From positions 1-42,768 of the forward strand of contig NZ_ADGX01000073.1 in the NCBI RefSeq assembly GCF_000177675.1: a stretch of DNA of 42,768 nt, written 5' to 3'. Source of the DNA: Parafrankia sp. EUN1f. GTDB lineage: Bacteria > Actinomycetota > Actinomycetes > Frankiales > Frankiaceae. Under the pieces are notes generated by a model. That model was given only the letters and a program-made list of their open reading frames with translations, ran no database searches and was not told where the DNA came from. The position numbers and the translations under genes are program-made. Of the stretch, positions 32,694 to 42,768 are shown piece after piece (position 1 is the stretch's first letter; the number at the start of each line of letters is the position of its first letter).

Positions 32694-32748
32694 CCCGCCC
32701 ACAGGTGGCGACGGGCATGGAGCGTGCCGGCCGCCGCCCGTGGGCGGG
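32694..32748. terminator. Possible terminator after sdhB
   Basis: CCCGCCCAC (32694-32702) and GTGGGCGGG (32740-32748) are perfect 9-bp arms across 37 bp, starting 32 bp past the sdhB stop. The middle is GC-rich and may fold further. Moderate terminator candidate for the sdh operon. Confidence 0.4.
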
Positions 32749-32779
32749 GTTGTGCGGGTGCGACCGCGGGTGCGGCTGG

Positions 32780-33523
32780 CTACCGCTTGGTCAGGGCCCG
32801 CAGGTACTCGCGGTTGAGGTTGCCGATGCTGGTCAGCGGAATGCCCTTCGGGCAGGCGACGGTGCACTCGCCGGTGTTCGTGCACCCGCCGAAGCCCTCT
32901 TCGTCCATCTGCGCGACCATGTCGCGCACCCGGCTCTCGCGCTCCGGCGCGCCCTGCGGCAGGAGGTTGAGGTGGGTGACCTTGGCCGAGGTGAACAGCA
33001 TCGCCGAGCCGTTCGGGCAGGCCGCCACGCAGGCACCGCAGCCGATGCAGGTCGCGTTGTCGAACGCGGCGTCGGCGATCGGCTTCGGCACCGGCGTCGA
33101 GTGCGCCTCGGGGGCGCTGCCGGTGACGACCGAGATGTAACCGCCCGATCCGATGATCCGGTCGAAACCGGAACGGTCGACGACCAGGTCGCGCATCACC
33201 GGGAAGGCGGCCGCGCGCCACGGCTCGACGTCGATGACGTCGCCGTCGGCGAACTCGCGCATGTGGAGCTGACAGGTGGTCGTCCGGTCCCGCGGGCCGT
33301 GCGCCTGGCCGTTGATGACCATGCCGCACATGCCGCAGATGCCCTCGCGGCAGTCGTGGTCGAAGGCCACCGGGTCTTCGCCCTCGAGGATGAGCCGCTC
33401 GTTGAGCACGTCGAGCATCTCAAGGAACGACATGTCCGGGCTGACGTCTGCCAGCTCGTAGGTGACCATGGCACCGCGGTCCTCCGGGCCGCGCTGCCGC
33501 CAGATCCGAAGGGTGAGGTTCAC
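32780..33523 (-). CDS. sdhB: Succinate dehydrogenase iron-sulfur subunit SdhB
   Basis: 247 residues carrying electrons from SdhA to the membrane quinone site. Cluster ligands: [2Fe-2S] C58, C63, C66 (CREGICGMC) and C84 region; [4Fe-4S]/[3Fe-4S] [11 protein letters not shown] (159-169) and C214, C220, C224 ([14 protein letters not shown]). GTG at 33523 has AAGGAG ~9 nt upstream; the sequence before it is low-complexity. A 224-bp gap to sdhA holds a CCCCCGGAG short repeat (about 33654-33700), longer than usual for this operon. Confidence 0.95.
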   Translation of the reverse strand: MNLTLRIWRQRGPEDRGAMVTYELADVSPDMSFLEMLDVLNERLILEGEDPVAFDHDCREGICGMCGMVINGQAHGPRDRTTTCQLHMREFADGDVIDVEPWRAAAFPVMRDLVVDRSGFDRIIGSGGYISVVTGSAPEAHSTPVPKPIADAAFDNATCIGCGACVAACPNGSAMLFTSAKVTHLNLLPQGAPERESRVRDMVAQMDEEGFGGCTNTGECTVACPKGIPLTSIGNLNREYLRALTKR

Positions 33524-33747
33524 GGTCGGGGCTCCTTCGAGTGCTGTGTGGCTCGTCGCGCGGCGTGCGGACGTCCGTGATCGCGCCGCCTGCGGCGCTG
33601 TGGAAAGCGGATGGCAGGAAACAGGGGCAGGGGCGGATGCACAGGCGGCTGGTGCCCCCGGAGTGGCCCCCGGAGTGGGTGCCCCCGGAGCCGGCCGCCA
33701 CCGCACCGCCCCGACGGGGGCGGCCGGGCGACGGCCGGCAGTGAGGA

Positions 33748-35712
<1,965 letters not shown>

Positions 35713-35713
35713 C

Positions 35714-36418
35714 TCAGTCCACCAATCCGGCCAGCACGGCGATGGGAACGACCATGAAGCCCGCCGCGATGAGAACCGCCAGGACGGTCGCGCCGATCTT
35801 CAGGTTCTTCTCCCGGGCCGCGCTGTGCACGCCGAGGGTACGAGCAGCGCTCCAGAATCCGTGATGGATGTGAAGTCCGAGCGCTAGCATGGCGATGATG
35901 TAGAAAAGTGTGACCCACCACACAGAGAAGCTGGACACCACGTTGTCGTATGCGGCGCCTTCGACTCCGTTGCGGTTCAGCGTCAGAGCCGTGAAGTCGA
36001 GGAGGTGGTAAATGATGAACAGGGCGATGATGATGCCGCCATACCGCATCGTGTTCACGGCGTAGCTGGCCTCGAGGCGCTGCCGGTGCGAGTACTTCTG
36101 CGGCCGGGCCTTGAGGTCGCGCCGGCTGAGCTGGTAGGCCGACGTCGCGTGCAGCACGACTGCCACCGTCAGGACGGCCCGCATGAGCCACAGGAACCAG
36201 GCTCCGTGGAGCGCGGGGACGCCGATCGAGCGCAGCCAGTGCGCGTACTCGTCGAAGCTCTCACGACCGTAGAAGATCTTCAGGTTCCCGAGCATGTGGA
36301 CGAGTAGATAGAGCAGCATCACTGCCCCGGTGACGGCCATCACGGCCTTCTTGCCGATGGTCGACCGCCAGAAGATGCCTACGGGGGACGTAGGCCGCGC
36401 GTCGTTCGTTACAGCCAC
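35714..36418 (-). CDS. sdhC: Succinate dehydrogenase cytochrome b subunit (SdhC, type B)
   Basis: About 234 residues, five probable membrane helices ([99 protein letters not shown]). His residues in helices 1, 2, 3 and 4 (VHML, LHAT, YHLL, LHIHHGF) are placed to hold two hemes. It anchors SdhAB and passes electrons to menaquinone. There is no sdhD, as expected for this class. GTG 36418 is preferred (AGGG 8-9 nt upstream), but an ATG at 36460 adding 14 residues is possible. Divergent from the LysR gene. Confidence 0.92.
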   Translation of the reverse strand: MAVTNDARPTSPVGIFWRSTIGKKAVMAVTGAVMLLYLLVHMLGNLKIFYGRESFDEYAHWLRSIGVPALHGAWFLWLMRAVLTVAVVLHATSAYQLSRRDLKARPQKYSHRQRLEASYAVNTMRYGGIIIALFIIYHLLDFTALTLNRNGVEGAAYDNVVSSFSVWWVTLFYIIAMLALGLHIHHGFWSAARTLGVHSAAREKNLKIGATVLAVLIAAGFMVVPIAVLAGLVD

Positions 36419-36509
36419 GCTGCGAACCCTAGGGATAAGTTCCCGAGTGGTCCAAGACATGATGGACCTGAGCTCGATAGCTTCTGCCTATCCTCGGCTA
36501 CTCTTAGGT

Positions 36510-37442
36510 GTGCAGCTTCATCAGCTTGCGTATTTCGTCGCCGTCGCCGAGACCAGGCATTTCACTCATGCGGCAGAGCGCGAGCACGTGGCGCAGCCCT
36601 CCCTCTCGCAACAGATCCGTGCCCTGGAACAGGAGCTGGGAAGTCCACTCTTCAACCGAATGAGGGGGAACATCACACTGACGGTGGCGGGTGAGACCCT
36701 GCTGCCGCTGGCACGTCGGATCCTCGCCGACACCGAGACGGCCCGCCGCCAGGTGCAGGAGCTGCTGGACCTGCGTACCGGCACCGTCCGGCTGGGCGCG
36801 ACTCCCAGTCTGTGCACCGGTTTCCTGCCCGAGGTGCTGTACGCCTTCCACCGGGAGTACCCCGGTATCCGGCTGATCGTCGAGGAGGGCGGCTCCCGCG
36901 ACCTCGTCCGCAACCTCGCACAAGGGCATCTGGACCTCGCCCTGATCATCCTGCCGCTGCACAGCTCGGACCCGGCGCTGTCGACGACTCCGCTGCTGCG
37001 TGAGGACCTCGTCCTGGTCACCTCGGAGAACTCGCCGCCACCCGCACGGGACGGCCAGCTGCGGGTGGGCGACCTGCGCGGGCGGCCACTGGTGATGTTC
37101 CGCCGCGGCTACGACCTGCGGGAGTTCACCGTCGGGGCCTGCCGGCTGGGCGGGTTCGAGCCGACGTTCTCCATCGAGGGCGGGGAGATGGACGCGGTCG
37201 TCGGCTTCGTCGAGGCCGGTCTGGGCGCGGCCGTCATCCCGAGCATGGTCGCCCGGCGGCAGCGGCTGCGCAGCACCTCGTTCGCCCCGCCGGGCCTGCA
37301 CCGGACGATCGGGCTCGCGCACCGGCGCGATGTCGAGCCGCCGCAGGCGGCCCGTGAGCTGCGGCGCAGTCTGCGCGCCTACCTGAAGAGCACGGCCGCG
37401 GCCGGAACCCTCCCGCCTGGAACCGATCTGCTGCCGGGCTGA
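36510..37442 (+). CDS. LysR-family regulator divergent from sdhCAB
   Basis: 310 residues. N-terminal helix-turn-helix (LHQLAYFVAVAETRHFTHAA, then VAQPSLSQQIRALEQELG) and a C-terminal effector domain (GTVRLGATPSLCTGFLPEVL onwards). GTG at 36510, 91 bp from the sdhC start, gives the standard LysR N-terminus. The divergent layout is the classic LysR pattern and points to control of sdhCAB and itself from the shared gap. Ends in a Gly/Pro-rich tail. Confidence 0.9.
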   Translation: MQLHQLAYFVAVAETRHFTHAAEREHVAQPSLSQQIRALEQELGSPLFNRMRGNITLTVAGETLLPLARRILADTETARRQVQELLDLRTGTVRLGATPSLCTGFLPEVLYAFHREYPGIRLIVEEGGSRDLVRNLAQGHLDLALIILPLHSSDPALSTTPLLREDLVLVTSENSPPPARDGQLRVGDLRGRPLVMFRRGYDLREFTVGACRLGGFEPTFSIEGGEMDAVVGFVEAGLGAAVIPSMVARRQRLRSTSFAPPGLHRTIGLAHRRDVEPPQAARELRRSLRAYLKSTAAAGTLPPGTDLLPG

Positions 37443-37446
37443 CCGG

Positions 37447-37465
37447 GCGACGGTCGGACCGTCGC
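37447..37465. terminator. Palindrome after the LysR gene
   Basis: GCGACGGTC-G-GACCGTCGC, a 19-nt dyad starting 4 bp after the stop. Folded with a few unpaired bases at the tip it makes a compact stem; likely terminator. Confidence 0.5.
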
Positions 37466-37790
37466 GGATCTGCGCCATACAGTGAGATTTTTCGCTTCGT
37501 TGTGATCATTGTCGCGCGCGGCTGATCCCGAGCTGGCTAGCGTTGCCGGGATCGGAGCTTTTGTCGGTGAGTGACGGGTTCGTGCACCCGAAGGTAGGTG
37601 TGTGGCCGTGACCGTGCTCGGCGATCGGGCCGAGCGCATCGGCCTGTGGGCCGGGATGCGCAGACGGGCCGAGAACACCAGGGCCGGGCGGTCGACGGTG
37701 GCGGTGGCCGCGCCGGCGCACACGGAAAGCTCGTGGGAGCTCTCGGAGCGTGACGCTCCGAACGCTCGGGAGACTCGTGCGGGAGGAACT
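37466..37790. other. Intergenic region LysR gene to roadblock-like gene
   Basis: The AT-rich stretch at about 37485-37515 is a likely promoter. GATCCCG (37524-37530) and CGGGATC (37547-37553) form a 7-bp inverted repeat, and CGGAGCGT-G-ACGCTCCG (37744-37760) a 17-nt palindrome. In-frame codons from a GTG at 37602 could extend the next gene, but the composition looks non-conserved. Confidence 0.45.
37744..37760. promoter_or_regulatory. CGGAGCGT-G-ACGCTCCG palindrome
   Basis: Perfect 8-bp arms around one base, 30 bp upstream of the GTG at 37791. Candidate operator; alternatively it lies inside the coding region if translation starts at 37602. Confidence 0.4.
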
Positions 37791-38162
37791 GTGAACAGCG
37801 TCGACGTAGCTCTCAAGGAGGCGATGGCCACCGAGGGCGCCATCGGGGTCGCGCTGGTGGACTTCACCAGCGGGATGACTCTCGGCACGCTCGGCAGCAG
37901 CCACACCTTCGACCTGGAGGTGGCCGCCGCCGGCAACACCGATCTGATCCGGGCGAAGATACGGACGATGGAGAGCCTTGGGCTCGCCGACACCGTCGAG
38001 GACATCCTGATCACCCTCGGGCGGCAGTACCACCTGATCCGCCTGCTGCAGAGCCACACCGGGCGGGGGCTGTTCCTCTACCTGGTCCTCGACAAGCCAC
38101 GCGCCAACCTCGCGATGGCCCGGCACCGGCTGCGCACCATCGAGTCGTCGCTCGACATCTGA
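37791..38162 (+). CDS. Roadblock/LC7-like small protein
   Basis: 123 residues from GTG 37791, which has GGGAGGA 4-9 nt upstream. The sequence ALKEAMATEGAIGVALVDFT then SGMTLGTLG, VAAAGNTDLIRAKIRTM and EDILITLGRQYHLIRLL, ending GLFLYLVLDKPRANLAMARH, has the alternation of a roadblock/LC7 fold common in actinomycetes. Such proteins often work with small GTPases or sensor kinases (conservon operons), but none is next to it here. A longer form from GTG 37602 (186 residues) is possible. Function unknown. Confidence 0.7.
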   Translation: MNSVDVALKEAMATEGAIGVALVDFTSGMTLGTLGSSHTFDLEVAAAGNTDLIRAKIRTMESLGLADTVEDILITLGRQYHLIRLLQSHTGRGLFLYLVLDKPRANLAMARHRLRTIESSLDI

Positions 38163-38254
38163 TCGGTGGGTGCCCGGGCCGCCGCTGTCGCCCGCGTCGG
38201 CGTCGGCGTCGGCACGGCGGCCAGACGTCCCACGGCCTGGCGGAGGATGGTGGC

Positions 38255-39349
38255 GTGACCACCACTCCGACACTGCGGATCACCGGGCGGGTTCTCGTCG
38301 GGCCTGAGGACGTGCGGGACGACGTCTGGGTCGTCGACGGGCGGGTGACCTTCACCGCGCCGGTCGGCGCCGCCGCGCGGGACGTCCGGACCCTTTCGGG
38401 CTGGGCCGTTCCCGGCCTGGTCGACGCCCACTGCCATGTCGGGCTCGTCTCCACCGGTGCCACCGACGCCCGGACCGCCGAGGAGCAGATCCTCGCCGAC
38501 CGGGCCAGCGGCGCCCTGCTGCTGCGCGACGCGGGATCACCGTCGGATACCCGGTGGATCGACGAGCGACCGGAGCTGCCGAGGCTGATCCGCGCCGGCC
38601 GGCACATCGCCCGCCCGAAGCGTTACCTGCGCGGCTACGCCGCCGAGGTGGAGCCGGACGATCTCGCGGCCGAGGTCGCCGAGCAGGTCCGCCGCGGGGA
38701 CGGCTGGGTCAAGCTGGTCGGCGACTGGATCGACCGGGCCCAGGGTGACCTGGCGCCCTGCTGGCCGGCGGAATCGGCCCGTGCGGCCATCGACACCGCC
38801 CACGCGGCCGGAGCCCGGGTCACCGCGCACTGTTTCGCCGAGAGCTCGCTGGTCGATCTCGCCCTCGCCGGCATCGACTGCGTCGAACACGCGACCGGGC
38901 TGACCGACGAGACCATCGGGCTGTTCGCCCAGCGCGGCATCGCGATCGTGCCGACCCTGGTGAACATCGCGACCTTCCCCCAGATCGCCGCCGGTGCCGC
39001 GGCGAAGTTCCCCGCCTACGCCCGGCACATGCGTGACCTGCACGCCCGCCGGTACGACACGGTCGCCGGGGCGTTCGAGGCGGGCATCCCGATCTACGTC
39101 GGCACGGACGCGGGCGGCTCGCTGCCCCACGGCCTGGTCGCCGACGAGGTCGCGGAGCTCGTCGCCGCCGGGCTCCCGCCCCGCGCGGCGCTCGGTGCGG
39201 CCTGCTGGGACGCCCGCCGCTGGCTGGGCCGACCGGGCCTGGACGAGGGCGCCTCGGCCGATCTCGTGGTGTACCCGGCCGACCCCACCGCCGACGTCCG
39301 CGTGCTGCGCGCTCCCGAGCTGGTCGTCCTGCGCGGTCGGGTGGTCTGA
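38255..39349 (+). CDS. Metal-dependent amidohydrolase
   Basis: 364 residues. Amidohydrolase/imidazolonepropionase-like: H59 and H61 in VDAHCHVG, K153 region (WVKLVGDWI), H192 in TAHCF, H212 in CVEHATG and D285 in VGTDAGGSLPHG are the metal and catalytic residues. A small beta domain flanks the barrel on both sides (1-50; end VVLRGRVV). It should hydrolyse a C-N bond in a ring or amide; substrate unknown. GTG 38255 has GGAGG upstream. It stands alone; the next gene starts 140 bp later. Confidence 0.87.
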   Translation: MTTTPTLRITGRVLVGPEDVRDDVWVVDGRVTFTAPVGAAARDVRTLSGWAVPGLVDAHCHVGLVSTGATDARTAEEQILADRASGALLLRDAGSPSDTRWIDERPELPRLIRAGRHIARPKRYLRGYAAEVEPDDLAAEVAEQVRRGDGWVKLVGDWIDRAQGDLAPCWPAESARAAIDTAHAAGARVTAHCFAESSLVDLALAGIDCVEHATGLTDETIGLFAQRGIAIVPTLVNIATFPQIAAGAAAKFPAYARHMRDLHARRYDTVAGAFEAGIPIYVGTDAGGSLPHGLVADEVAELVAAGLPPRAALGAACWDARRWLGRPGLDEGASADLVVYPADPTADVRVLRAPELVVLRGRVV

Positions 39350-39363
39350 CGGTGGTCTGACCT

Positions 39364-39398
39364 GGCCGGGTTGCGCCTGGGGAACCTCGGGCCCGGCC
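39364..39398. terminator. Possible terminator after the amidohydrolase
   Basis: GGCCGGG (39364-39370) and CCCGGCC (39392-39398) are 7-bp arms over a 21-nt loop, 15 bp past the stop. Confidence 0.35.
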
Positions 39399-39489
39399 AC
39401 TCGTTGTAACCGGTGCGGGCCCTGGCCCGGATGGGCGGTGCGGTGCGGCGGTGCGGGCGGTGCGGCGGCACCGAGGAGCGGGAGGCCAG

Positions 39490-40446
39490 ATGGCGGAGCT
39501 CGTGTCCGGAGCCAACACCGAGCTGTCCGGCACCGTGATCTCCATGGAGCTGCCGGGCCCCTTCGATCTCTCGGCGCTCGTGCTCGGGCCGGACGGGCGG
39601 GTGTCCGGCGATCGGGACATGGTCTTCTACAACCAGCGGTCGGCACCAGGCGTCATGCTGCGCGCCACGCCGGGCTCGCCGGCCATCGAGCTCGATCTGG
39701 GCCGGCTGCGTCCCGGTGCAGAGCGGGTCGTGCTCGTGGCCAGCCCGGCGGACGGTGTCACGCCCTTCGGCCGGCTGCCCACGCCGCAGGCGACTGTCAG
39801 CGCCGCCGGCCGCACCGTCGCCACCCTGCGCCCGCCGCCGCTCGGCACCCAGACGGTCCTGCAGATCGCCGAGATCTACCGGCGCGGGCCGGGCTGGAAG
39901 CTGCGGGCGCTTGGCGCCGGGTACGCGGACGGGCTGGCCGGCCTCGCCCGCGACTTCGGCGTCGACGTGGACGACTCACCCCCGGTGCCCGCTTCCGGGC
40001 GGTCGGTGCCGGTTCCCGCTTTCGGGCGGTCGGCGCCGGTTCCGCCGCCCGCGGCACCGGGGGACGTCCTCGCCGAGGTGCTGGCGCTCACCAACGCCGA
40101 ACGCGCCCGGGCGGGGCTGGCCGCGCTGACCGCCGAGCCCCGGCTGGCCGCGGCGGCCGCCCGGCACAGCGCGGACATGGCCGCCCGCGGCTTCTTCGCC
40201 CACGACACCCCGGAGGGGATCAGCGTGGCCGACCGCGTCCGGGCCGCCGGTTACGACTACTCGGTGGTCGCCGAGAACATCGCCGCCGGTCAGCGGACGG
40301 CACGCGAGGTCGTCGCCGGCTGGATGGACAGCCCGGGGCACCGGGCGAACATCCTGCGGCCGCAGGTTCGTCAGCTCGGCGTCGGCCGGGTCGAGGGCGG
40401 CGAGTACGGCGTCTACTGGACGCAGGTCTTCGGGTCACCCAGGTGA
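39490..40446 (+). CDS. TerD-CAP fusion protein
   Basis: 318 residues in two parts. Residues 1-160 are a TerD-like stress domain: FDLSALVLGPDGRVSGDRDM, then VFYNQ, VVLVASPADG and LQIAEIYRRGPGWKLRALGAGYADGL; the Asp-rich loops of TerD bind calcium. Residues 193-315 are a CAP/SCP domain: LALTNAERARAGLAAL, ARHSADMA (H226), AENIAAGQ (E262), DSPGHRANIL (H284), YWTQVFG. A Pro/Val linker between them (166-185) is encoded by a direct repeat. No signal peptide or membrane segment is seen, odd because CAP domains usually act outside the cell. ATG 39490 has GGGAGG upstream. Function unknown; a stress role is suggested by TerD. Confidence 0.85.
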   Translation: MAELVSGANTELSGTVISMELPGPFDLSALVLGPDGRVSGDRDMVFYNQRSAPGVMLRATPGSPAIELDLGRLRPGAERVVLVASPADGVTPFGRLPTPQATVSAAGRTVATLRPPPLGTQTVLQIAEIYRRGPGWKLRALGAGYADGLAGLARDFGVDVDDSPPVPASGRSVPVPAFGRSAPVPPPAAPGDVLAEVLALTNAERARAGLAALTAEPRLAAAAARHSADMAARGFFAHDTPEGISVADRVRAAGYDYSVVAENIAAGQRTAREVVAGWMDSPGHRANILRPQVRQLGVGRVEGGEYGVYWTQVFGSPR

Positions 40447-40447
40447 T

Positions 40448-40463
40448 CCTCCGGGTGCGGAGG
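40448..40463. terminator. Short hairpin after the TerD-CAP gene
   Basis: CCTCCG-GGTG-CGGAGG starting directly after the stop codon, flanked by direct copies of AGGTGATC. Weak to moderate terminator. Confidence 0.45.
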
Positions 40464-40804
40464 TGATCAGGTACCCGGCCGTGGTGCCACCGACAGGTGT
40501 GCGCGGGGCCTCCGGCGGATGTGGCGTGGGTCCGATCGCGGTGTCGGCGTCGAGCCGAAGGTCCTGACCACAGGCCCGCGAATCGGGCCGGGCGGGGCCG
40601 GAGATCGCAAATTGTGGGTGGTTTGCTTGCCGAGCAGGTCTTTGTGACCATACGTTCCCAGCTGTCACCGTGATCCGTGATCAGGGTTGTTCGCGTCGAT
40701 CAGGTGGGTCCACGTCGCGATTCGTGGGCCATGTCCGGAGGCGCTCGTGGCCCTCCTTGAGCGCAGGCAGACACCGGCCACCGGTGTGATGCGAGGTGGT
40801 GGCC
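40464..40804. other. Intergenic region before the Liv permease
   Basis: 341 bp with no supported gene. An AT-richer stretch at about 40610-40660 (CAAATTGTGGGTGGTTTG and following) is the likely promoter. CCGTGATCCGTGATCA near 40670 is a short direct repeat. Confidence 0.4.
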
Positions 40805-42768
40805 GTGAACGACGTCATGGGCTACGTCCTGTTGAGCCTGGGCACCGGTGCCCTTTACGCGCTGGTCGCCACCGGCGTCGTGGTGGTGCAGCGGGGCGCC
40901 GGTGTCCTGAACATGGCGCAGGGTGCGCTGCTGGCCTGGTCCGCCTACGCGTTCCACGGCGCAAGCAGCGTCTGGGGGCTGCCGCGGGCGCTGGCGGCGC
41001 TGCTCGCCGTCGGCTCCACGATGGCCATCGGGGTCGCCTTCCAGCAGCTGGTGCTCCGCCCGATGCGTCAGGCGACGGCCGTGCTGCGCCTGATGGCCAC
41101 GCTCGGACTGCTCATCGTCATCCAGTCGTCGCTGACGCTGATGTACGGCAGCGACGTGCGGAACTCGCCGACAGTCCTGCCGACGTCCAAGGTGACGTTG
41201 TTCGACACCGCGGTGGGTGTGGACGTCTTCACCCGCCTCGCGGTGGTGGTCGTGGTGGTGGCGGGGCTGTGGGCGGTGTTCCGGTTCACCACGCTCGGGC
41301 TCGCGGCGACCGCGGTGACGGAGAACGCGCGGGCCGCGGCGACCCTGGGCTGGTCGCCGGACGCCGTGGCGAGCTGGGCCTGGCTCGCCGGGTCCGCGCT
41401 GGCCGGGCTCGGCGGTGTGCTGCTGGCGCCGCTGCAGAACCCGCTGTCGGCCGGTGGGCTGATGCTGCTGATCGTGCCGGGCCTGGCCGTCGCGCTGGTC
41501 GCCCGGTTCAGATCGCTGCCGGCGGTGCTCGTCGGCGCGGTGGCGCTCGCCGCGGTGGAGCTGGAGCTGCAGGTTCACCTGGTGGCGGACCATCCCGTCT
41601 GGCGGGGTGTGGACCGGGCCGTTCCGCTGGCGGTGATCGTGTTCTATCTGGCGGTGCGCGGGCGCGGGATTCCCGACCGCGGGCATGTCGCCGAGCGTCA
41701 TCCGTCGCTGGGCAGCGGCCGGGTGTACTGGCGGGCGCTGGGTGTCGCGGTGGCCGGCGCGCTCGGCTGCATCTGGTGGCTGCTGCCGGTGCCCTGGGTG
41801 AACGCGCTGAACGCGAACGCCATCTGGGCCATGATCATCCTTTCGGTGGTGGTGCTGGTCGGCTTCACCGGCCAGCTCTCCCTCGCCCAGCTCGCCTTCT
41901 CCGGGACGGCGGCCCTGATCGCCGGGAGACTCGTGGCGGTGCAGGGGTGGCCGCTGGAGGCGGCGCTCGTCGTCGGGGTCGCCGGGACGGCGCTCGTCGG
42001 GGTGCTGTTCGCGCTGCCGGCGCTGCGGACTCGGGGCCTGCAGCTCGCCGTCGTCACCCTCGGCCTCGGCGCCGCGGTGGACGCCCTGCTGTTCCAGCGC
42101 GGGTACCACTCGCCGGCGCCACCGAGCCCGCTCGGTGACCTGTTCGGTGACCTCTCCAGACTGGAGGGCACCGAGGTCGGCGACGTCACCCTCCTCGGCG
42201 TCCACCTGGACAAGGTCACCGACCCGCGTGGTTTCGCCACCCTGTCGCTGCTGGCCTTCACCGTGCTGGCGCTCCTCGTCGCGAACCTGCGGCGTGGGCG
42301 GGCGGGCCGGCGGCTGATAGCCGTCCGGACGAACGAGCGTGCGGCGGCCGCCCTCGGGATCAGCGTCGTCGGCGCGAAGATCTACGCCTTCGCGCTCTCG
42401 GCGGCGATCGCCGGCTTCGGTGGGGTGCTGTACGCCTTCTACGCCTACGGTGAGCGGGGCAACATCGACTACGGCGGCGGGCTGTTCTCGCCGTTCGCGT
42501 CGATCCTGCTGATCGCCTACGCGGTGGTGGGCGGGGTCGGCTGGACCAGCGGCGCCTTCGCCGGCGCGACGATGGCCGCCGACGCGCTGGCGACCCGCAT
42601 CGGCGCCTGGGTGGGAAGCCTGCTGGCGCAGCTGGGTGCCGTCCTGCGGCTGCTGCTGGCCGCTCTCGCCGCGATCGTCGGCTTGGCCGTCGGGCGCGCG
42701 GTCGCGCCGCGCCGGCCGGCGCGGGTGGGCGGACCCGCGGGCGGGTCGGCGGGCGGACCTGAGAACCG
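40805..42768 (+). CDS. Branched-chain amino-acid ABC permease, LivH-LivM fusion (3' end outside)
   Basis: Open from GTG 40805 (GAGGTGG upstream) to the window end, over 650 codons. First half is LivH-like: LLSLGTGALYALVATGVVVVQRGAGVLNMAQGALL, LRPMRQATAVLRLMATLGLL, TAVTENARAAATLGW and a VALVARFRSLPAVLVG helix. Second half is LivM-like: NANAIWAMIILSVVVLVGFTGQLSLAQLAFSG, RTRGLQLAVVTLGLG, VRTNERAAAALGISVVGAKIYAFALSAAIAGFGGVLYA. Normally these are two proteins; here one chain would form the whole membrane pore for a branched-chain amino acid, amide or similar substrate. LivG/F ATPases and the binding protein should lie beyond the right edge or elsewhere. Confidence 0.9.
   Translation, partial: MNDVMGYVLLSLGTGALYALVATGVVVVQRGAGVLNMAQGALLAWSAYAFHGASSVWGLPRALAALLAVGSTMAIGVAFQQLVLRPMRQATAVLRLMATLGLLIVIQSSLTLMYGSDVRNSPTVLPTSKVTLFDTAVGVDVFTRLAVVVVVVAGLWAVFRFTTLGLAATAVTENARAAATLGWSPDAVASWAWLAGSALAGLGGVLLAPLQNPLSAGGLMLLIVPGLAVALVARFRSLPAVLVGAVALAAVELELQVHLVADHPVWRGVDRAVPLAVIVFYLAVRGRGIPDRGHVAERHPSLGSGRVYWRALGVAVAGALGCIWWLLPVPWVNALNANAIWAMIILSVVVLVGFTGQLSLAQLAFSGTAALIAGRLVAVQGWPLEAALVVGVAGTALVGVLFALPALRTRGLQLAVVTLGLGAAVDALLFQRGYHSPAPPSPLGDLFGDLSRLEGTEVGDVTLLGVHLDKVTDPRGFATLSLLAFTVLALLVANLRRGRAGRRLIAVRTNERAAAALGISVVGAKIYAFALSAAIAGFGGVLYAFYAYGERGNIDYGGGLFSPFASILLIAYAVVGGVGWTSGAFAGATMAADALATRIGAWVGSLLAQLGAVLRLLLAALAAIVGLAVGRAVAPRRPARVGGPAGGSAGGPEN

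Noticed and set aside
40700-42205. Long minus-strand frame (501 codons), and a long plus-strand frame from 40687
   Set aside because: Both are shadows of the LivH-LivM gene, whose transmembrane sequence is clear in the frame starting at 40805.

Overview
The window is very GC-rich with strong G/C preference at third codon positions, frequent GTG starts, 4-bp ATGA/GTGA overlaps and actinobacterial marker genes (SepH, polyphosphate glucokinase, a FasR-fabD-fabH-acpP-fabF-accD6-like cluster, a perfect mycobacterial-type LexA box). I infer a filamentous actinomycete, possibly Frankia or a relative; no rRNA or tRNA is present to confirm the genus. All annotation is by reading; no database search was run.

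Layout. 1-2085(-): the cell-division protein SepH, cut at its C-terminus by the window edge. 2479-3306(-): ppgK. 3830-5913(+): a small molybdenum-cofactor operon, moaA-mobA-DUF6457. 5972-6403(-): a small membrane protein. 6842-10122(+): a translationally coupled lipoprotein and an unusual four-TM FtsH-like AAA+/M41 protease. 10245-11729(-): an MFS exporter with an AT-rich operator-like dyad. 11915-12858: a degenerate tandem duplication, a perfect SOS box and a C-terminally truncated DUF222/13E12 protein. 13036-20222(-): the type II fatty-acid synthesis cluster (accD, fabF, acpP, fabH, fabD) with its PucR-type regulator. 20244-20783(-): a lytic transglycosylase lipoprotein.

20952-31072 is a surface-polysaccharide locus on both strands: a tyrosine phosphatase, a NeuD-type acyltransferase, an NDP-sugar epimerase, a membrane-bound NDP-sugar 4,6-dehydratase, a Wzz/BY-kinase fusion, a DUF4012 protein and a secreted LPFTG protein with perfect 21-bp repeats. 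Inference: the sugar enzymes make and modify activated sugars, the Wzz/BY-kinase controls chain length and export and may be opposed by the phosphatase, and DUF4012 plus the sortase-type protein act at the envelope. This is the best candidate for a little-described system here, together with the lipoprotein/FtsH-like pair.

The right part is metabolic: a DadA-like oxidase (31313-32629 -), sdhCAB (32780-36418 -) with a divergent LysR regulator, a roadblock-like small protein, an amidohydrolase, a TerD-CAP fusion, and a LivH-LivM fused ABC permease that runs off the window end.
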